A stretch of 16,582 nucleotides of DNA from an uncultured Acidimicrobium sp. (GCA_903853285.1 CAINTF010000212.1:1-16582); one strand, 5' to 3'; numbered from the stretch's first letter, positions 7,330 through 14,220 are shown. Numbers and translations are program-made. The notes: generated by a model not told the origin, from the letters alone.

Positions 7330-8241
7330 CTAATCAGCCAGGAAGGCTTGCTCAACTGGCTCACTTATTGGGTTTCGCATGGTTAGGTACACCCCAGTGA
7401 GGGCCACAACCAGCGCCACCAGCGACAGCACACTCAGCCTTTCACCGAACAAAATTGCGCTTTCGATCGCACTCAACGCGGGAGTCAAAAAGAACAGACT
7501 GCTTACGCGAGCAGCAGAATGTCGCGAGATCAACAGCATCATCAGCATTACAGCCGATATAGAAAGCACGAGTACAGACCACAACAGTGCAAGCAGCATT
7601 TCTCCATTCAGTTGAAACTCCCACTTTTCAAACAAACTCGATGCGACTAGCAGCACTGCTCCAGCAGAAACATATTGTGCCGTCGTGCCAGTAACTAGTG
7701 GCATGTCTTTGCCACGAGCACGTTGCACCAAAGTTCCCGTTGACATTCCAATAATTGATACAACCATTGCTATCAAGGCGGGTCGCGTCACGTCGCCCAC
7801 TCCATCACGAATTTTGTCGACCACAACAACCACTACTCCACAGATACCGAGCAACACTCCAACCCACTGACTTGTTCGCAAACGTTCTTTCAATATCACC
7901 CGGCCAGCGACCGAAGTGACTACTGGGTGCAGTCCAGCGATCAACGCGCTCAGACCAGAAGGTAACCCACGCTTGATTGCATAGAAAACACCACCAAGAT
8001 AAATAGCGTGCATGCAGATACCGACAATTGCGGATGTTGACCATGAGCTTTTGGGAAGTTTTGGTGCTTTCACGACACGAGCGATGACCGACAACACCAA
8101 CGCTGCGCACAACATGCGCACCGTAAGAAATGTCAGTGGACCAGCATTACGCGTGCTGTAACGAGCAACCACAAAGCCAGTACTCCATAACGCCACGAAA
8201 ATCCATGGTGTAAGTCGCTCAAAGAGTTTTGGTTGTGTCAT
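7330..8241 (-). CDS. EamA-family (DMT superfamily) transporter
   Basis: A 303-residue protein with about ten hydrophobic helices in two similar halves, the EamA/RhaT layout of drug/metabolite transporters. The N-terminal WIFVALWSTGFVVARYS and the first-half end GLPSGLSALIAGLHPVVTSVAG followed by KERL are typical; the second half repeats this with FFLTPALSAIESAILFGERL. Members export or import amino acids, nucleotides and other small metabolites across the inner membrane; this one's substrate is unknown. It starts 10 bases after the VOC gene stop in the same direction, so it is probably cotranscribed, and could move the metabolite handled by the neighbouring enzymes (inference). Confidence 0.88.
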   Translation of the reverse strand: MTQPKLFERLTPWIFVALWSTGFVVARYSTRNAGPLTFLTVRMLCAALVLSVIARVVKAPKLPKSSWSTSAIVGICMHAIYLGGVFYAIKRGLPSGLSALIAGLHPVVTSVAGRVILKERLRTSQWVGVLLGICGVVVVVVDKIRDGVGDVTRPALIAMVVSIIGMSTGTLVQRARGKDMPLVTGTTAQYVSAGAVLLVASSLFEKWEFQLNGEMLLALLWSVLVLSISAVMLMMLLISRHSAARVSSLFFLTPALSAIESAILFGERLSVLSLVALVVALTGVYLTMRNPISEPVEQAFLAD

Positions 8242-8251
8242 GCATTCACCA

Positions 8252-8656
8252 TCATGCTGGCTGTATCAAATCCCATGGTGCACCATACAAATCTTCAAAC
8301 ACTGCGACGGTGCCATACACCTCATGTCGTGGCTGTTCGCGAAACTTCACTCCGCGGGCCGACCAATTTGCAAAGTCGCGATCAAAGTTGTCGGTATTCA
8401 AAAAGAATGCAACGCGTCCGCCTGCCTGATTACCAACACTTGCCTTTTCTGCATCAGTTACCGCCCGAGCAATGAGCAACGAAGCGCCACTGTCTAAACC
8501 ACTACTTGATTCACTGGTTGGCGCGACAACCACCCATCTCTTGCCGTCGCCCATGTCGGTATCTTCGACCAATTCAAAATCAAGTTTCCCTACAAAGAAG
8601 CCGATTGCTTCGTCATATTCACGTGCAACAAAGGTGACTAATCCGAGCCGGCTCAT
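8252..8656 (-). CDS. VOC (glyoxalase/bleomycin resistance) superfamily protein
   Basis: A 134-residue protein with the paired beta-alpha-beta-beta-beta VOC pattern: first module LGLVTFVAREYDEAIGFFVG through RWVVVAP (4-46), second GGRVAFFLNTDNFDRDFANW through VAVFEDLYGAPWDLIQP (79-133). Members include glyoxalase I, extradiol dioxygenases and resistance proteins. The usual first-strand metal histidine is absent (Val7 region), while Glu121 sits where an acidic ligand is common, so the metal site and activity are uncertain. TATCGT (8666-8671) lies 9 bases before the ATG, so a very short-leader internal promoter is possible. It is the third gene of the DUF1185-EthD-VOC-EamA set. Confidence 0.82.
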   Translation of the reverse strand: MSRLGLVTFVAREYDEAIGFFVGKLDFELVEDTDMGDGKRWVVVAPTSESSSGLDSGASLLIARAVTDAEKASVGNQAGGRVAFFLNTDNFDRDFANWSARGVKFREQPRHEVYGTVAVFEDLYGAPWDLIQPA

Positions 8657-8685
8657 ATGTTTGTCACGATAATTCGTTTAAGCAA

Positions 8686-8997
8686 TTACGAATGAATGGT
8701 GTTTTCAACGACAAACATACGACGCCTGCCAGAAACGTTTGATAATGAATCTGCAACGACTGCTTTGCCGATTTCGCTTGCATATGCAGCCTCAAAATCA
8801 CTTTGTGAGTCAAACCAAAGTTCTGACACACCGTCGGGGTCACCTTCTGCCGGGTTTTCCACCAAGTTAAAAACGCCGCGACGTAGTTCTGGCAATTGCT
8901 TTGCTAGTGGTGCATGGCTTTTCAGCCACCAATCTGCGAACTGCTCGTGAGTAGCGTCCGCTGCGCGAGTGAGCAAGATAATTGCTTTGAAACTCAT
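8686..8997 (-). CDS. EthD-domain protein
   Basis: A 103-residue ferredoxin-like alpha/beta barrel protein. FADWWLKSHAPLAKQLPELRR (20-40) with His28 is the EthD signature: an aromatic-rich helix, then H-x-P-L-x-x-x-L-P. GVSELWFDSQSDFEAAYAS follows, as usual for the family. EthD proteins are small dimers found with diverse catabolic operons; some are needed for ether degradation, but the biochemical role is mostly unsettled. The start overlaps the DUF1185 stop by 4 bases, so the two are translationally coupled and probably act in one pathway. Confidence 0.82.
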   Translation of the reverse strand: MSFKAIILLTRAADATHEQFADWWLKSHAPLAKQLPELRRGVFNLVENPAEGDPDGVSELWFDSQSDFEAAYASEIGKAVVADSLSNVSGRRRMFVVENTIHS

Positions 8998-9539
8998 GAC
9001 ACTTTATTTGTTCGAGCGAAAGGTCGGCCACCAACGGCTAATGCAACACTGACCAAAATTTCGTGTGCCATCGGTGCATCACCAATACATACTTCGATTG
9101 CGTCCATTTCATTGAACGACCAGATGTCGTCTTTGTTCGTGATCGGAATAGTGATCGATGCGCCTGGGCCTGCAACTTTTTTGGTCGACGGAATGATGTC
9201 GAGCCCCTGCACAACTACTTTGCGCACTGGAGCACCGAACCTTGGGTGAATCAATGCTGCGGCATGCTCAATTTCACCTGCAGTGCCGACGATGGCAGCT
9301 TTGCCGTATGCAGTTACTTCCCCGGCTTCAACTCCGAGAGCAGCAAGTGCCCGCTCGGCCAACAATCCAGAAATTTCTGCGCCCATCAGCTCGAGCATGG
9401 TGAGATCCTTGTGTCGTTTACCAACAAGCGGATTGGTGATCACTGCACTGCAAACCGCCTTGCGAACAATGCGCCCAGTTGGCTCGCCGAGTTCGGCCTG
9501 AATGTCTTCACATGTAGTTACAAATTTGCGAATTTCCAT
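8994..9539 (-). CDS. DUF1185 ('amino acid synthesis') family protein
   Basis: A 181-residue protein matching the uncharacterised DUF1185 family from memory of its signatures: VCSAVITNPLVGK (29-41) near the N-terminus, YGKAAIVGTAGEIEHAAALIHPRFG (78-102), and GPGASITIPITNKDDIWSFNEMDAIEV (125-151). Databases label the family amino acid synthesis protein, but no reaction is firmly established, so none is given here. It appears to be first gene of the - strand block; TAGTTT lies 7 bases before the ATG, a leaderless arrangement, and the 27-base gap to marR holds an inverted repeat. It overlaps the EthD gene by ATGA. Confidence 0.75.
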   Translation of the reverse strand: MEIRKFVTTCEDIQAELGEPTGRIVRKAVCSAVITNPLVGKRHKDLTMLELMGAEISGLLAERALAALGVEAGEVTAYGKAAIVGTAGEIEHAAALIHPRFGAPVRKVVVQGLDIIPSTKKVAGPGASITIPITNKDDIWSFNEMDAIEVCIGDAPMAHEILVSVALAVGGRPFARTNKVS

Positions 9540-9546
9540 GCCTCAA

Positions 9547-9559
9547 AAACTACCAGTTT
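9547..9559 (-). promoter_or_regulatory. leaderless -10 box TAGTTT inside an inverted repeat, before the DUF1185 gene
   Basis: On the - strand TAGTTT (9547-9552) ends 7 bases before the ATG at 9539. The box is one arm of a perfect inverted repeat AAACT-ACC-AGTTT (9547-9559), so a protein bound to it would block the promoter. A second palindrome, CTACTCAGTAG (9567-9577), overlaps the end of the marR gene. Confidence 0.4.
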
Positions 9560-9566
9560 GCAGTGT

Positions 9567-10025
9567 CTACTCAGTAGTGCGCAGATGAGCATTGATTTTT
9601 GCGAATGCAGATCCAAGCGCCTTTATTTCCGATTCATTCAGCAGGTCAATCATGCGATTTCGAACGTCCTTCAAATGCAATGGCGCAACTTTCTTCAAAA
9701 ATTCATAACCCTTCGCCGTCAAGTGAGCAAATGAAGCCCGTCGATCGTCTTTGTCTTGTATTCGCTCAACATATTTTGCCTTTACGACACCGTCCATTCG
9801 TCGGGTAAGACCACTTCTCGACAATCTCAACGTGTCAGCAAGATCGCACATTTTCAGTCTGTGATCCGGTGCTTCAGACAACATTGCAAGCAATTGGTAG
9901 TCGCCGGCATCCAAGCCAAAAACACCCAAGTCTCGCTCTATGGCATTCATCAAGTCGGGAGATGTTGTGACGAAACCTCGCCACGCCTTCATCTCTGCGT
10001 CATTTAGCCACCTAGGACTTGCCAT
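9567..10025 (-). CDS. MarR-family transcriptional regulator
   Basis: A 152-residue winged helix-turn-helix protein beginning MASPRWLNDAEMKAWRGFV. Helix 2-3 plus recognition helix is LKMCDLADTLRLSRSGLTRRMDGV (57-80), and the wing carries DKDDRRASFAHLT (91-103), the D-x-R-x-x-x-x-x-L-T MarR signature. Flanking helices would form the dimer. The open frame extends to 10058, but that start would put a perfect palindromic operator inside the gene; the ATG at 10025 has TATGCT exactly 6 bases upstream, a leaderless -10 position. It is divergent from doxX and the shared 101-base region carries two operator copies, so it probably represses itself and doxX until a ligand binds. The ligand is unknown. 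Confidence 0.9.
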   Translation of the reverse strand: MASPRWLNDAEMKAWRGFVTTSPDLMNAIERDLGVFGLDAGDYQLLAMLSEAPDHRLKMCDLADTLRLSRSGLTRRMDGVVKAKYVERIQDKDDRRASFAHLTAKGYEFLKKVAPLHLKDVRNRMIDLLNESEIKALGSAFAKINAHLRTTE

Positions 10026-10031
10026 ATTGGA

Positions 10032-10037
10032 AGCATA
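10032..10037 (-). promoter_or_regulatory. -10 box TATGCT of a leaderless marR promoter
   Basis: TATGCT on the - strand, 6 bases before the ATG at 10025. It fits TANNNT and decides the start. Operator copy 1 lies just upstream, over about -20 to -37. Confidence 0.55.
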
Positions 10038-10043
10038 CCTAGA

Positions 10044-10061
10044 TAGTTGCGCACGCAACTA
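10044..10061. promoter_or_regulatory. perfect palindromic operator, copy 1 (MarR site)
   Basis: TAGTTGCG-CA-CGCAACTA is a perfect palindrome with 8-bp arms and a 2-base centre, a typical MarR-dimer site in size. It lies in the -35 region of marR and upstream of the doxX -10 box, so one bound dimer could control both promoters. Confidence 0.75.
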
Positions 10062-10065
10062 CCTT

Positions 10066-10071
10066 TATGAT
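10066..10071 (+). promoter_or_regulatory. -10 box TATGAT, candidate doxX promoter
   Basis: TATGAT matches five of six consensus bases and lies between the two operator copies on the + strand. A start near 10078 would leave a leader of about 50 bases before doxX. The -35 region is poor, as is common for regulated promoters. Confidence 0.45.
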
Positions 10072-10072
10072 A

Positions 10073-10090
10073 TGGTTGTGCTCGCAACTA
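10073..10090. promoter_or_regulatory. imperfect palindromic operator, copy 2 (MarR site)
   Basis: TGGTTGTG-CT-CGCAACTA keeps one perfect half-site of copy 1, while the other half matches at six of eight positions. Its centre is 29 bp from that of copy 1. It would sit at the presumed doxX transcription start. Confidence 0.65.
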
Positions 10091-10126
10091 CCTCGCTAAT
10101 GAGGTTCTTAACACAAGGAGCAATTA

Positions 10127-10546
10127 ATGAATTCAGTTATGTTGATCGGGCGTATTTTGTTCGCCTTCATGTTCGTAGCTAGTGGTCTCAATCACCTCAC
10201 AAAAGCCGAGGCAATGGTTGGCTATGCAACATACAAAAAAGTGCCAGCACCAAAACTTGCCAACGCATTGTCTGGAATCTTGATGGTTCTTGGTGGCCTC
10301 TCCGTCATCCTCGGCGTCTATGCCGACCTTGGTGCAATTGTGCTTGCAGCATTGCTCATCATCATGGCGCTCAAGATGCACGACTTCTGGACACAGACAG
10401 ACGCAACAGCCAAGCAAACCGAGATGATCGGATTCATGAAGAACATTTCGATGGCCGGTGGCGCATTGTTCATCTTCGCGATTGCCGCTTCACAATCTGA
10501 TTACGGCTGGGCACTCACCGAAAGCCTTTGGAGTCTCTCCAAGTAA
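10127..10546 (+). CDS. DoxX-family membrane protein
   Basis: A 139-residue protein with four hydrophobic segments: about 4-20, 46-64, 67-84 and 102-122. The opening IGRILFAFMFVASGLNHLTK and the GYATYKKVPAPKLANALSG loop (32-50) are the DoxX/SURF4-like signature. Family members are small membrane proteins linked to quinone or thiol redox and oxidative stress in some bacteria; a specific reaction is not established here. AAGGAG at 10115-10120 lies 6 bases before the ATG. Two palindromic operator copies upstream point to control by the divergent MarR regulator, and a strong terminator follows, so doxX is a single-gene transcript. Confidence 0.88.
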   Translation: MNSVMLIGRILFAFMFVASGLNHLTKAEAMVGYATYKKVPAPKLANALSGILMVLGGLSVILGVYADLGAIVLAALLIIMALKMHDFWTQTDATAKQTEMIGFMKNISMAGGALFIFAIAASQSDYGWALTESLWSLSK

Positions 10547-10589
10547 TTTCTGCGGGGTCACCCCCCGACCTGCAAATAGATAGATAAAT

Positions 10590-10622
10590 AGAAGGGCGGC
10601 CCGCAAGAGTCGCCCTTCTTTT
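10590..10622 (+). terminator. Rho-independent terminator after doxX
   Basis: AGAAGGGCG (10590-10598) pairs perfectly with CGCCCTTCT (10611-10619) around a 12-base loop, followed by TTTT (10619-10622). The 9-bp GC-rich stem ends doxX transcription and insulates the VapB-VapC pair. A smaller CGGGG/CCCCG hairpin (10553-10567) lies just upstream, and 10577-10591 is a TAGA/TAAATAG-rich stretch. Confidence 0.85.
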
Positions 10623-10697
10623 ATGCCATCATCCTCACTTTCACCCACTTCGATCTCCACATGGACACGAAAAGGTGATTCAAGTGCCACAACCCCA

Positions 10698-10719
10698 AGG
10701 TGTATGAGAGGTGTATCGT
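10698..10719. promoter_or_regulatory. tandem 11-bp repeat before vapB, candidate operator
   Basis: AGGTGTATGAG and AGGTGTATCGT are adjacent, share AGGTGTAT and repeat at one helical turn. The second copy overlaps the ribosome site GAGAGG (10706-10711), so a bound antitoxin complex would block transcription or initiation. The core AGGTGTA also occurs in the repeat before the first toxin-antitoxin operon (245-264). Confidence 0.45.
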
Positions 10720-10929
10720 ATGACTATGGCTCGTACAAATATCGATATTGATGAAGTTGCATGCCGCAGAGTTATGAAGCGGTACAACCTCAGCACAATG
10801 AAGGACGCCGTCAATTTTGCGCTCAATCAATTAGCCGTTGAGCCAATGACCCTCAAAGAAGCAATAGCTATGGGCGGCACTGGGTGGGATGGAGATATTC
10901 CAGAAACTCAGAAAACAACGAAACAATGA
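10720..10929 (+). CDS. vapB: VapB-family antitoxin
   Basis: A 69-residue protein beginning MTMARTNIDIDEVACRRVMK. The strand RTNIDID followed by RRVMKRYNLSTMKDAVNFALNQL (15-37) is a ribbon-helix-helix DNA-binding domain of the VapB type, and the tail EAIAMGGTGWDGDIPE (45-60) is the conserved toxin-binding end with G-x-G-W-x-G-D. Starts at GTG 10711 and ATG 10726 are possible; ATG 10720 has GAGAGG 8 bases upstream. Its stop overlaps the toxin start by ATGA. It differs in fold from the Phd/YefM antitoxin of the first pair, so the two modules are not a recent duplication. Confidence 0.9.
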   Translation: MTMARTNIDIDEVACRRVMKRYNLSTMKDAVNFALNQLAVEPMTLKEAIAMGGTGWDGDIPETQKTTKQ

Positions 10930-11321
10930 TCCTTATTGACACTTCGGCGTGGATCGAATTTTTACGAAACCCTCTGTCGCCGTATTTCGTCGAAGTATCA
11001 AGATTGCTAGGTAATAAATCCGCAATTTGTGATCCGATTAAAATGGAAATTCTTGCTGGGGCTCGCGACGAACACCATCTCCTCACGTTGAAACGTTTAC
11101 TCTCTCGGCCTAAACGAATAGAAACAATTTCTATCGATTACGAGAACGCTGCAGAGATTTATCGCGCAGGCCGCAAGATCGGACTGACCGTGAGATCCCA
11201 TATTGACTGCCTCATTGCTGCAGTGGCAATTCGGATTGACGCTCCAGTGCTACATGCTGACCACGACTTTGACATGATCAGCAAAATCACAAACATCAAG
11301 CAACACCAGTTGCCGATTTAG
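10926..11321 (+). CDS. vapC: VapC-family PIN-domain toxin
   Basis: A 131-residue PIN ribonuclease beginning MILIDTSAWIEFLR. Asp5, Glu41 (KMEILAGA), Asp94 (SHIDCLIAAVAI) and Asp112/Asp114 (HADHDFD) form the acidic metal site. LIDTSAWIEFLR and the HADHDFDMISK end are classic VapC. The frame extends to 10884, but the ATG at 10926 overlaps the antitoxin stop and gives the normal VapC start. Together with vapB it forms a complete, apparently intact pair: all catalytic residues are present and no frameshift is seen. The 3' end overlaps the convergent DUF2889 gene by 4 bases. Confidence 0.93.
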   Translation: MILIDTSAWIEFLRNPLSPYFVEVSRLLGNKSAICDPIKMEILAGARDEHHLLTLKRLLSRPKRIETISIDYENAAEIYRAGRKIGLTVRSHIDCLIAAVAIRIDAPVLHADHDFDMISKITNIKQHQLPI

Positions 11322-11974
11322 CCTCGAAACCTGTCCCACTCTTCGACGCTTCGTCCTAGTTCTCGCAGTCGTATTGAAACCGATAGTGGCATCTCAATTT
11401 CTTTTCCAGCTCTCACTGACGTAACCATTTCGCCATCTTCTGCCCACATGTGGCAGGTGTTGATGTTGGCGGCAAACTGACGCGAGCGCTGTTCCTGAAT
11501 TGCGGGTGTCGTGAGATCTACATCATTCGTCACCACGAAGGCCCGCATTGACCAACCGGTCTGTATCGCCACCGGCGCCATTGCCGAAAGCAATGCACCG
11601 ATATGCGTGCAGCCACGTGGTCCGGCAAATAACTCTTTTACTTTTGCATTGAAGCCGCGGCTGATCGACATGCCTTCAAGCTTTTTGTAGTGATCGGTGA
11701 TGTCGGTGCAACCCAAATGTGGATGATTCTTAAATTCCACGGACGCCTTCTCGATCACAAAAGCTGGGTAGGTGACTTCAAGATCGACAACCATCAAATG
11801 CATCCACAACGGATCAGGATCGTTTGAAACATAAACGCCTGCTGGTTTCTCGTCGCACACAACTCCGCGCAACATAAAGCGATCATCTGCCATCCGAAAC
11901 GCACGTACTTCGTAACGGCGAGTGTGCAAAAGGGGCAAATCTGGGTTTGGGGGGAACATATCGTTGACTGGCAT
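11318..11974 (-). CDS. DUF2889 family protein
   Basis: A 218-residue protein of the uncharacterised DUF2889 family, recognised by LFAGPRGCTHIGALLSAMAP (115-134), with Cys122 and His124 in the invariant G-P-R-G-C-T-H motif, and by FKNHPHLGCTDITDHYKKLEGMSISRGFN (81-109). No signal peptide or membrane span is visible, so it is probably cytosolic. The function is unknown; the conserved Cys/His residues could form a catalytic or metal site (inference). TAGCGT (11982-11987, - strand) ends 7 bases before the ATG, supporting this start and a leaderless transcript; ATG 11959 is the alternative. It is divergent from the SCO6745-family gene with only 31 bases between starts. Confidence 0.8.
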   Translation of the reverse strand: MPVNDMFPPNPDLPLLHTRRYEVRAFRMADDRFMLRGVVCDEKPAGVYVSNDPDPLWMHLMVVDLEVTYPAFVIEKASVEFKNHPHLGCTDITDHYKKLEGMSISRGFNAKVKELFAGPRGCTHIGALLSAMAPVAIQTGWSMRAFVVTNDVDLTTPAIQEQRSRQFAANINTCHMWAEDGEMVTSVRAGKEIEMPLSVSIRLRELGRSVEEWDRFRG

Positions 11975-11981
11975 TCGTGTA

Positions 11982-11999
11982 ACGCTAACGAATTAGTCT
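11982..11999. promoter_or_regulatory. divergent leaderless -10 boxes (DUF2889 and SCO6745-family genes)
   Basis: TAGCGT on the - strand (11982-11987) is 7 bases before the DUF2889 ATG, and TAGTCT on the + strand (11994-11999) is 6 bases before the ATG at 12006. Both fit TANNNT. The whole intergenic region is 31 bases, so each promoter's -35 side overlaps the other gene's promoter or coding start. Confidence 0.5.
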
Positions 12000-12005
12000 C
12001 GAAAC

Positions 12006-12749
12006 ATGACCAACGAAGAGCTCGTCCGCATTGTTTGCCCATTATTTAATGACAACTCATATAAGTACTACTTTTCTCAATCCACAATCGACACCGGCAA
12101 GTCACTCGGCCTCAAAGGTATGGAGTTCTATGTTGCAGGCAGAGGTGGTGCGCTTGGCGACTGTGAAGGATCAGTGGTCGCTGCAGCTTTTGGCTACTTC
12201 AACCCAATCATCATTAATGCCGCTTGGACTCTTGCAATTGCCAAGCACCCGGCGCGAACAATTGGGTCGGTGCATTACGAATGCGCAGCGGTTGCCGGAA
12301 GAGAAAAACTCTCAGGACTTCCCAATCTTGCCGAATTCGTTTCTGCAATGCAAAAAGTATTTGATGCAACGGACGCTGATGGTCTTGCACTCTTCGCCGC
12401 ATTCAAATCGCTCCCCCTCGTCGATGATTTACCCGGTAGAGCCATGCAACTCGCTGCATCGCTTCGTGAATACCGAGGAAGTGCCCACCTTGTTGCTGTC
12501 CGCGCTAGTGGTGTGAGTGCAATTCAAGCTCATTACCTACACCGACCTAAAGATATGAAAATGTTTGGCTGGTCGGAATCCGAATACCCACATGTTGATG
12601 ACGAAACTCGAGCCCGCATGGTCGCAGCGGAAGAACTCACTGATGCACTCTGCATCCCTCCATACTCGGTACTCAACGAGACCGAAAGAGCTTCACTTGT
12701 CGCCGGTGCAAAAGCTTTTGAATTAGCTCTTGCTGCTTTAGATGCCTAA
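12006..12749 (+). CDS. SCO6745-family protein of unknown function
   Basis: A 247-residue soluble protein resembling the actinobacterial SCO6745 family, known only from sequence. Visible marks are GLKGMEFYVAGRGGALGDC (35-53), then VVAAAFGYFNPIIINAAW (57-74), a long helical middle, and a C-terminal W-S-E-x-E section with EELTDALCIPPYSVLNETERA. In relatives the early region reads as a helical GRAAPLG-like motif, and the fold is thought to be all-helical with a helix-turn-helix-like part; I do not assign DNA binding. Transcription is probably leaderless from TAGTCT. Its stop abuts the stop of the convergent glycosyltransferase with no gap. Confidence 0.68.
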   Translation: MTNEELVRIVCPLFNDNSYKYYFSQSTIDTGKSLGLKGMEFYVAGRGGALGDCEGSVVAAAFGYFNPIIINAAWTLAIAKHPARTIGSVHYECAAVAGREKLSGLPNLAEFVSAMQKVFDATDADGLALFAAFKSLPLVDDLPGRAMQLAASLREYRGSAHLVAVRASGVSAIQAHYLHRPKDMKMFGWSESEYPHVDDETRARMVAAEELTDALCIPPYSVLNETERASLVAGAKAFELALAALDA

Positions 12750-14210
12750 TTAATTCTTCTGCATTATCTGCACACCCGAGACTTCATCGACAAGGTGGTA
12801 ATGCTCGTCAAGTGCACGTTGTGCCGCACCAGAAGAATCGCAGTTCGAAGCGCTTTGTGCCATTGCGACATATTCAGGAGAGTCGCTTCGATTTAACATC
12901 TCAGCAATTTGTTCTCGAACTCCAGGCATCTCTTGAATATTCAAGTACCAAAGGTAAGGAAATGGTGGATCGGCAGAAATATTGCCGTAGAGCGCGGCAC
13001 TCGCACACATTGCATAAATCTGATCACCTTTTTGAGAGTGAATTTCAAACCATGTTGCAATCTCTTCGTCGCCAGTTAAACGACTGTCTCCGTGTAGCCG
13101 AGAGCCCACATCTTCTCGTGCGATCATCAGTGCATTCGCGGTCATCGTTAATGGCACAACAATCGCAGAGATAAACAGAATTCGCTGTAGTTTCAACTTT
13201 GGCACGAGCGAAACCATCGCGCCGACTGCCGTTCCGAGCGGAAACATCAAAATCACCCAGTAGTGACGATGGAATAAGCCACCAAGCAAAAATGCGCATG
13301 TGCCAAGGGTGACCCACAACGAAATCACGGCGAGGACTCGACCCCGTTTCTGATCTCGCAATACAAACAGAGCAGCAGCTATCACAAGAATGATTGGCCA
13401 CAGCGCTGGGGAAACAATGTTGTAGGTAAAGCTAAATTTCGACCAATCAGTGCCCGTAAGAAGACTGTGTTGAGATGCCCGATATCCCACTATCGCGTAC
13501 CACCATCGGTGCCAGCCAGTCAGTGCCCCATGCAATGCAAGCAGTCCGATTGAAATCAAGAATCCAACGAGAACTGCAACCACTGAAGCGAACCTGATAC
13601 GAACTGATCTTGTTAATGGCGACACACCAAACAGCAAGACCAGTAGCGCTACCCCTAGTGCATCAAATCCGCTCTGTTTCACCGACAAAGAACAGCCACC
13701 AATTATTCCTGCAACCATAAGCAGTCGAATCGAGACATCTTCACGGGCCCAGCACGCCCGGAGAGCCACTGCCAAGGCACATGCTCCTAGAGCACCACTT
13801 AATAGTTCTGCATTAGCGATAAAGCCTTCTATCTGCGGCAGGCTCGTCATGATTGCAGCCGCAATTGCGGCATACCAACCCGCCCGCTCTCCAACCAATG
13901 ACTTTGCAATTGAACCGCATGCGAGCGAACCAACGATGCATGCAACAACTCCGAGTACACGCACCCCAATCGGATTTCCTAAGCCGATCAATGTCAATGC
14001 TCTGTAGATAACCAATAAACCCTGTGGCCTATCCACCCACACGTCGCGATACAAGACCGCACCCCTGCCCCACGCACGTGCGATTGCGAGATATCCACCC
14101 TCGTCGGCAGAAATTGGAGTGAACAGAAACCGCAATCTCAACATACATACGAGCGCAGTGATTGCGCCACACATTCTGTAATTTGTGCGTTGCAGCACGC
14201 CCACCTTCAT
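12750..14210 (-). CDS. GT-C membrane glycosyltransferase (ArnT/PMT-like, family 39 type)
   Basis: A 486-residue polytopic protein with about ten to twelve membrane helices. After the first helix comes PISADEGGYLAIARAWGRG with the acidic pair Asp36-Glu37, the catalytic loop motif of GT-C enzymes that use polyprenyl-phosphate sugars, and then VWVDRPQGLLVIYR. The last 110 or so residues form a soluble extracytoplasmic domain with five cysteines or fewer. Such enzymes attach sugars to proteins, lipids or wall polymers outside the membrane; donor and acceptor are unknown. A TTG at 14216 could add two residues; the ATG at 14210 is chosen. It follows the thioesterase by 10 bases and is probably cotranscribed with it. 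Confidence 0.82.
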   Translation of the reverse strand: MKVGVLQRTNYRMCGAITALVCMLRLRFLFTPISADEGGYLAIARAWGRGAVLYRDVWVDRPQGLLVIYRALTLIGLGNPIGVRVLGVVACIVGSLACGSIAKSLVGERAGWYAAIAAAIMTSLPQIEGFIANAELLSGALGACALAVALRACWAREDVSIRLLMVAGIIGGCSLSVKQSGFDALGVALLVLLFGVSPLTRSVRIRFASVVAVLVGFLISIGLLALHGALTGWHRWWYAIVGYRASQHSLLTGTDWSKFSFTYNIVSPALWPIILVIAAALFVLRDQKRGRVLAVISLWVTLGTCAFLLGGLFHRHYWVILMFPLGTAVGAMVSLVPKLKLQRILFISAIVVPLTMTANALMIAREDVGSRLHGDSRLTGDEEIATWFEIHSQKGDQIYAMCASAALYGNISADPPFPYLWYLNIQEMPGVREQIAEMLNRSDSPEYVAMAQSASNCDSSGAAQRALDEHYHLVDEVSGVQIMQKN

Positions 14211-14220
14211 CAACAAGGTT

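Noticed and set aside
9063..9734. A 223-codon + strand open frame
   Set aside because: It lies antisense across the DUF1185 gene and part of marR, is cysteine- and phenylalanine-rich with no domain; a shadow of real genes.
10026..10058. Eleven extra residues for MarR from a start at 10058
   Set aside because: It would place the palindromic operator inside the gene; ATG 10025 has TATGCT at exact leaderless spacing.
10577..10591. TAGATAGATAAATAG stretch as a microsatellite or CRISPR-like repeat
   Set aside because: Too short and irregular, no spacers; it is the A-rich side of the doxX terminator.
12031..12516. A 161-codon + strand open frame
   Set aside because: Out-of-frame shadow within the SCO6745-family gene, low-complexity serine/glutamine-rich translation.
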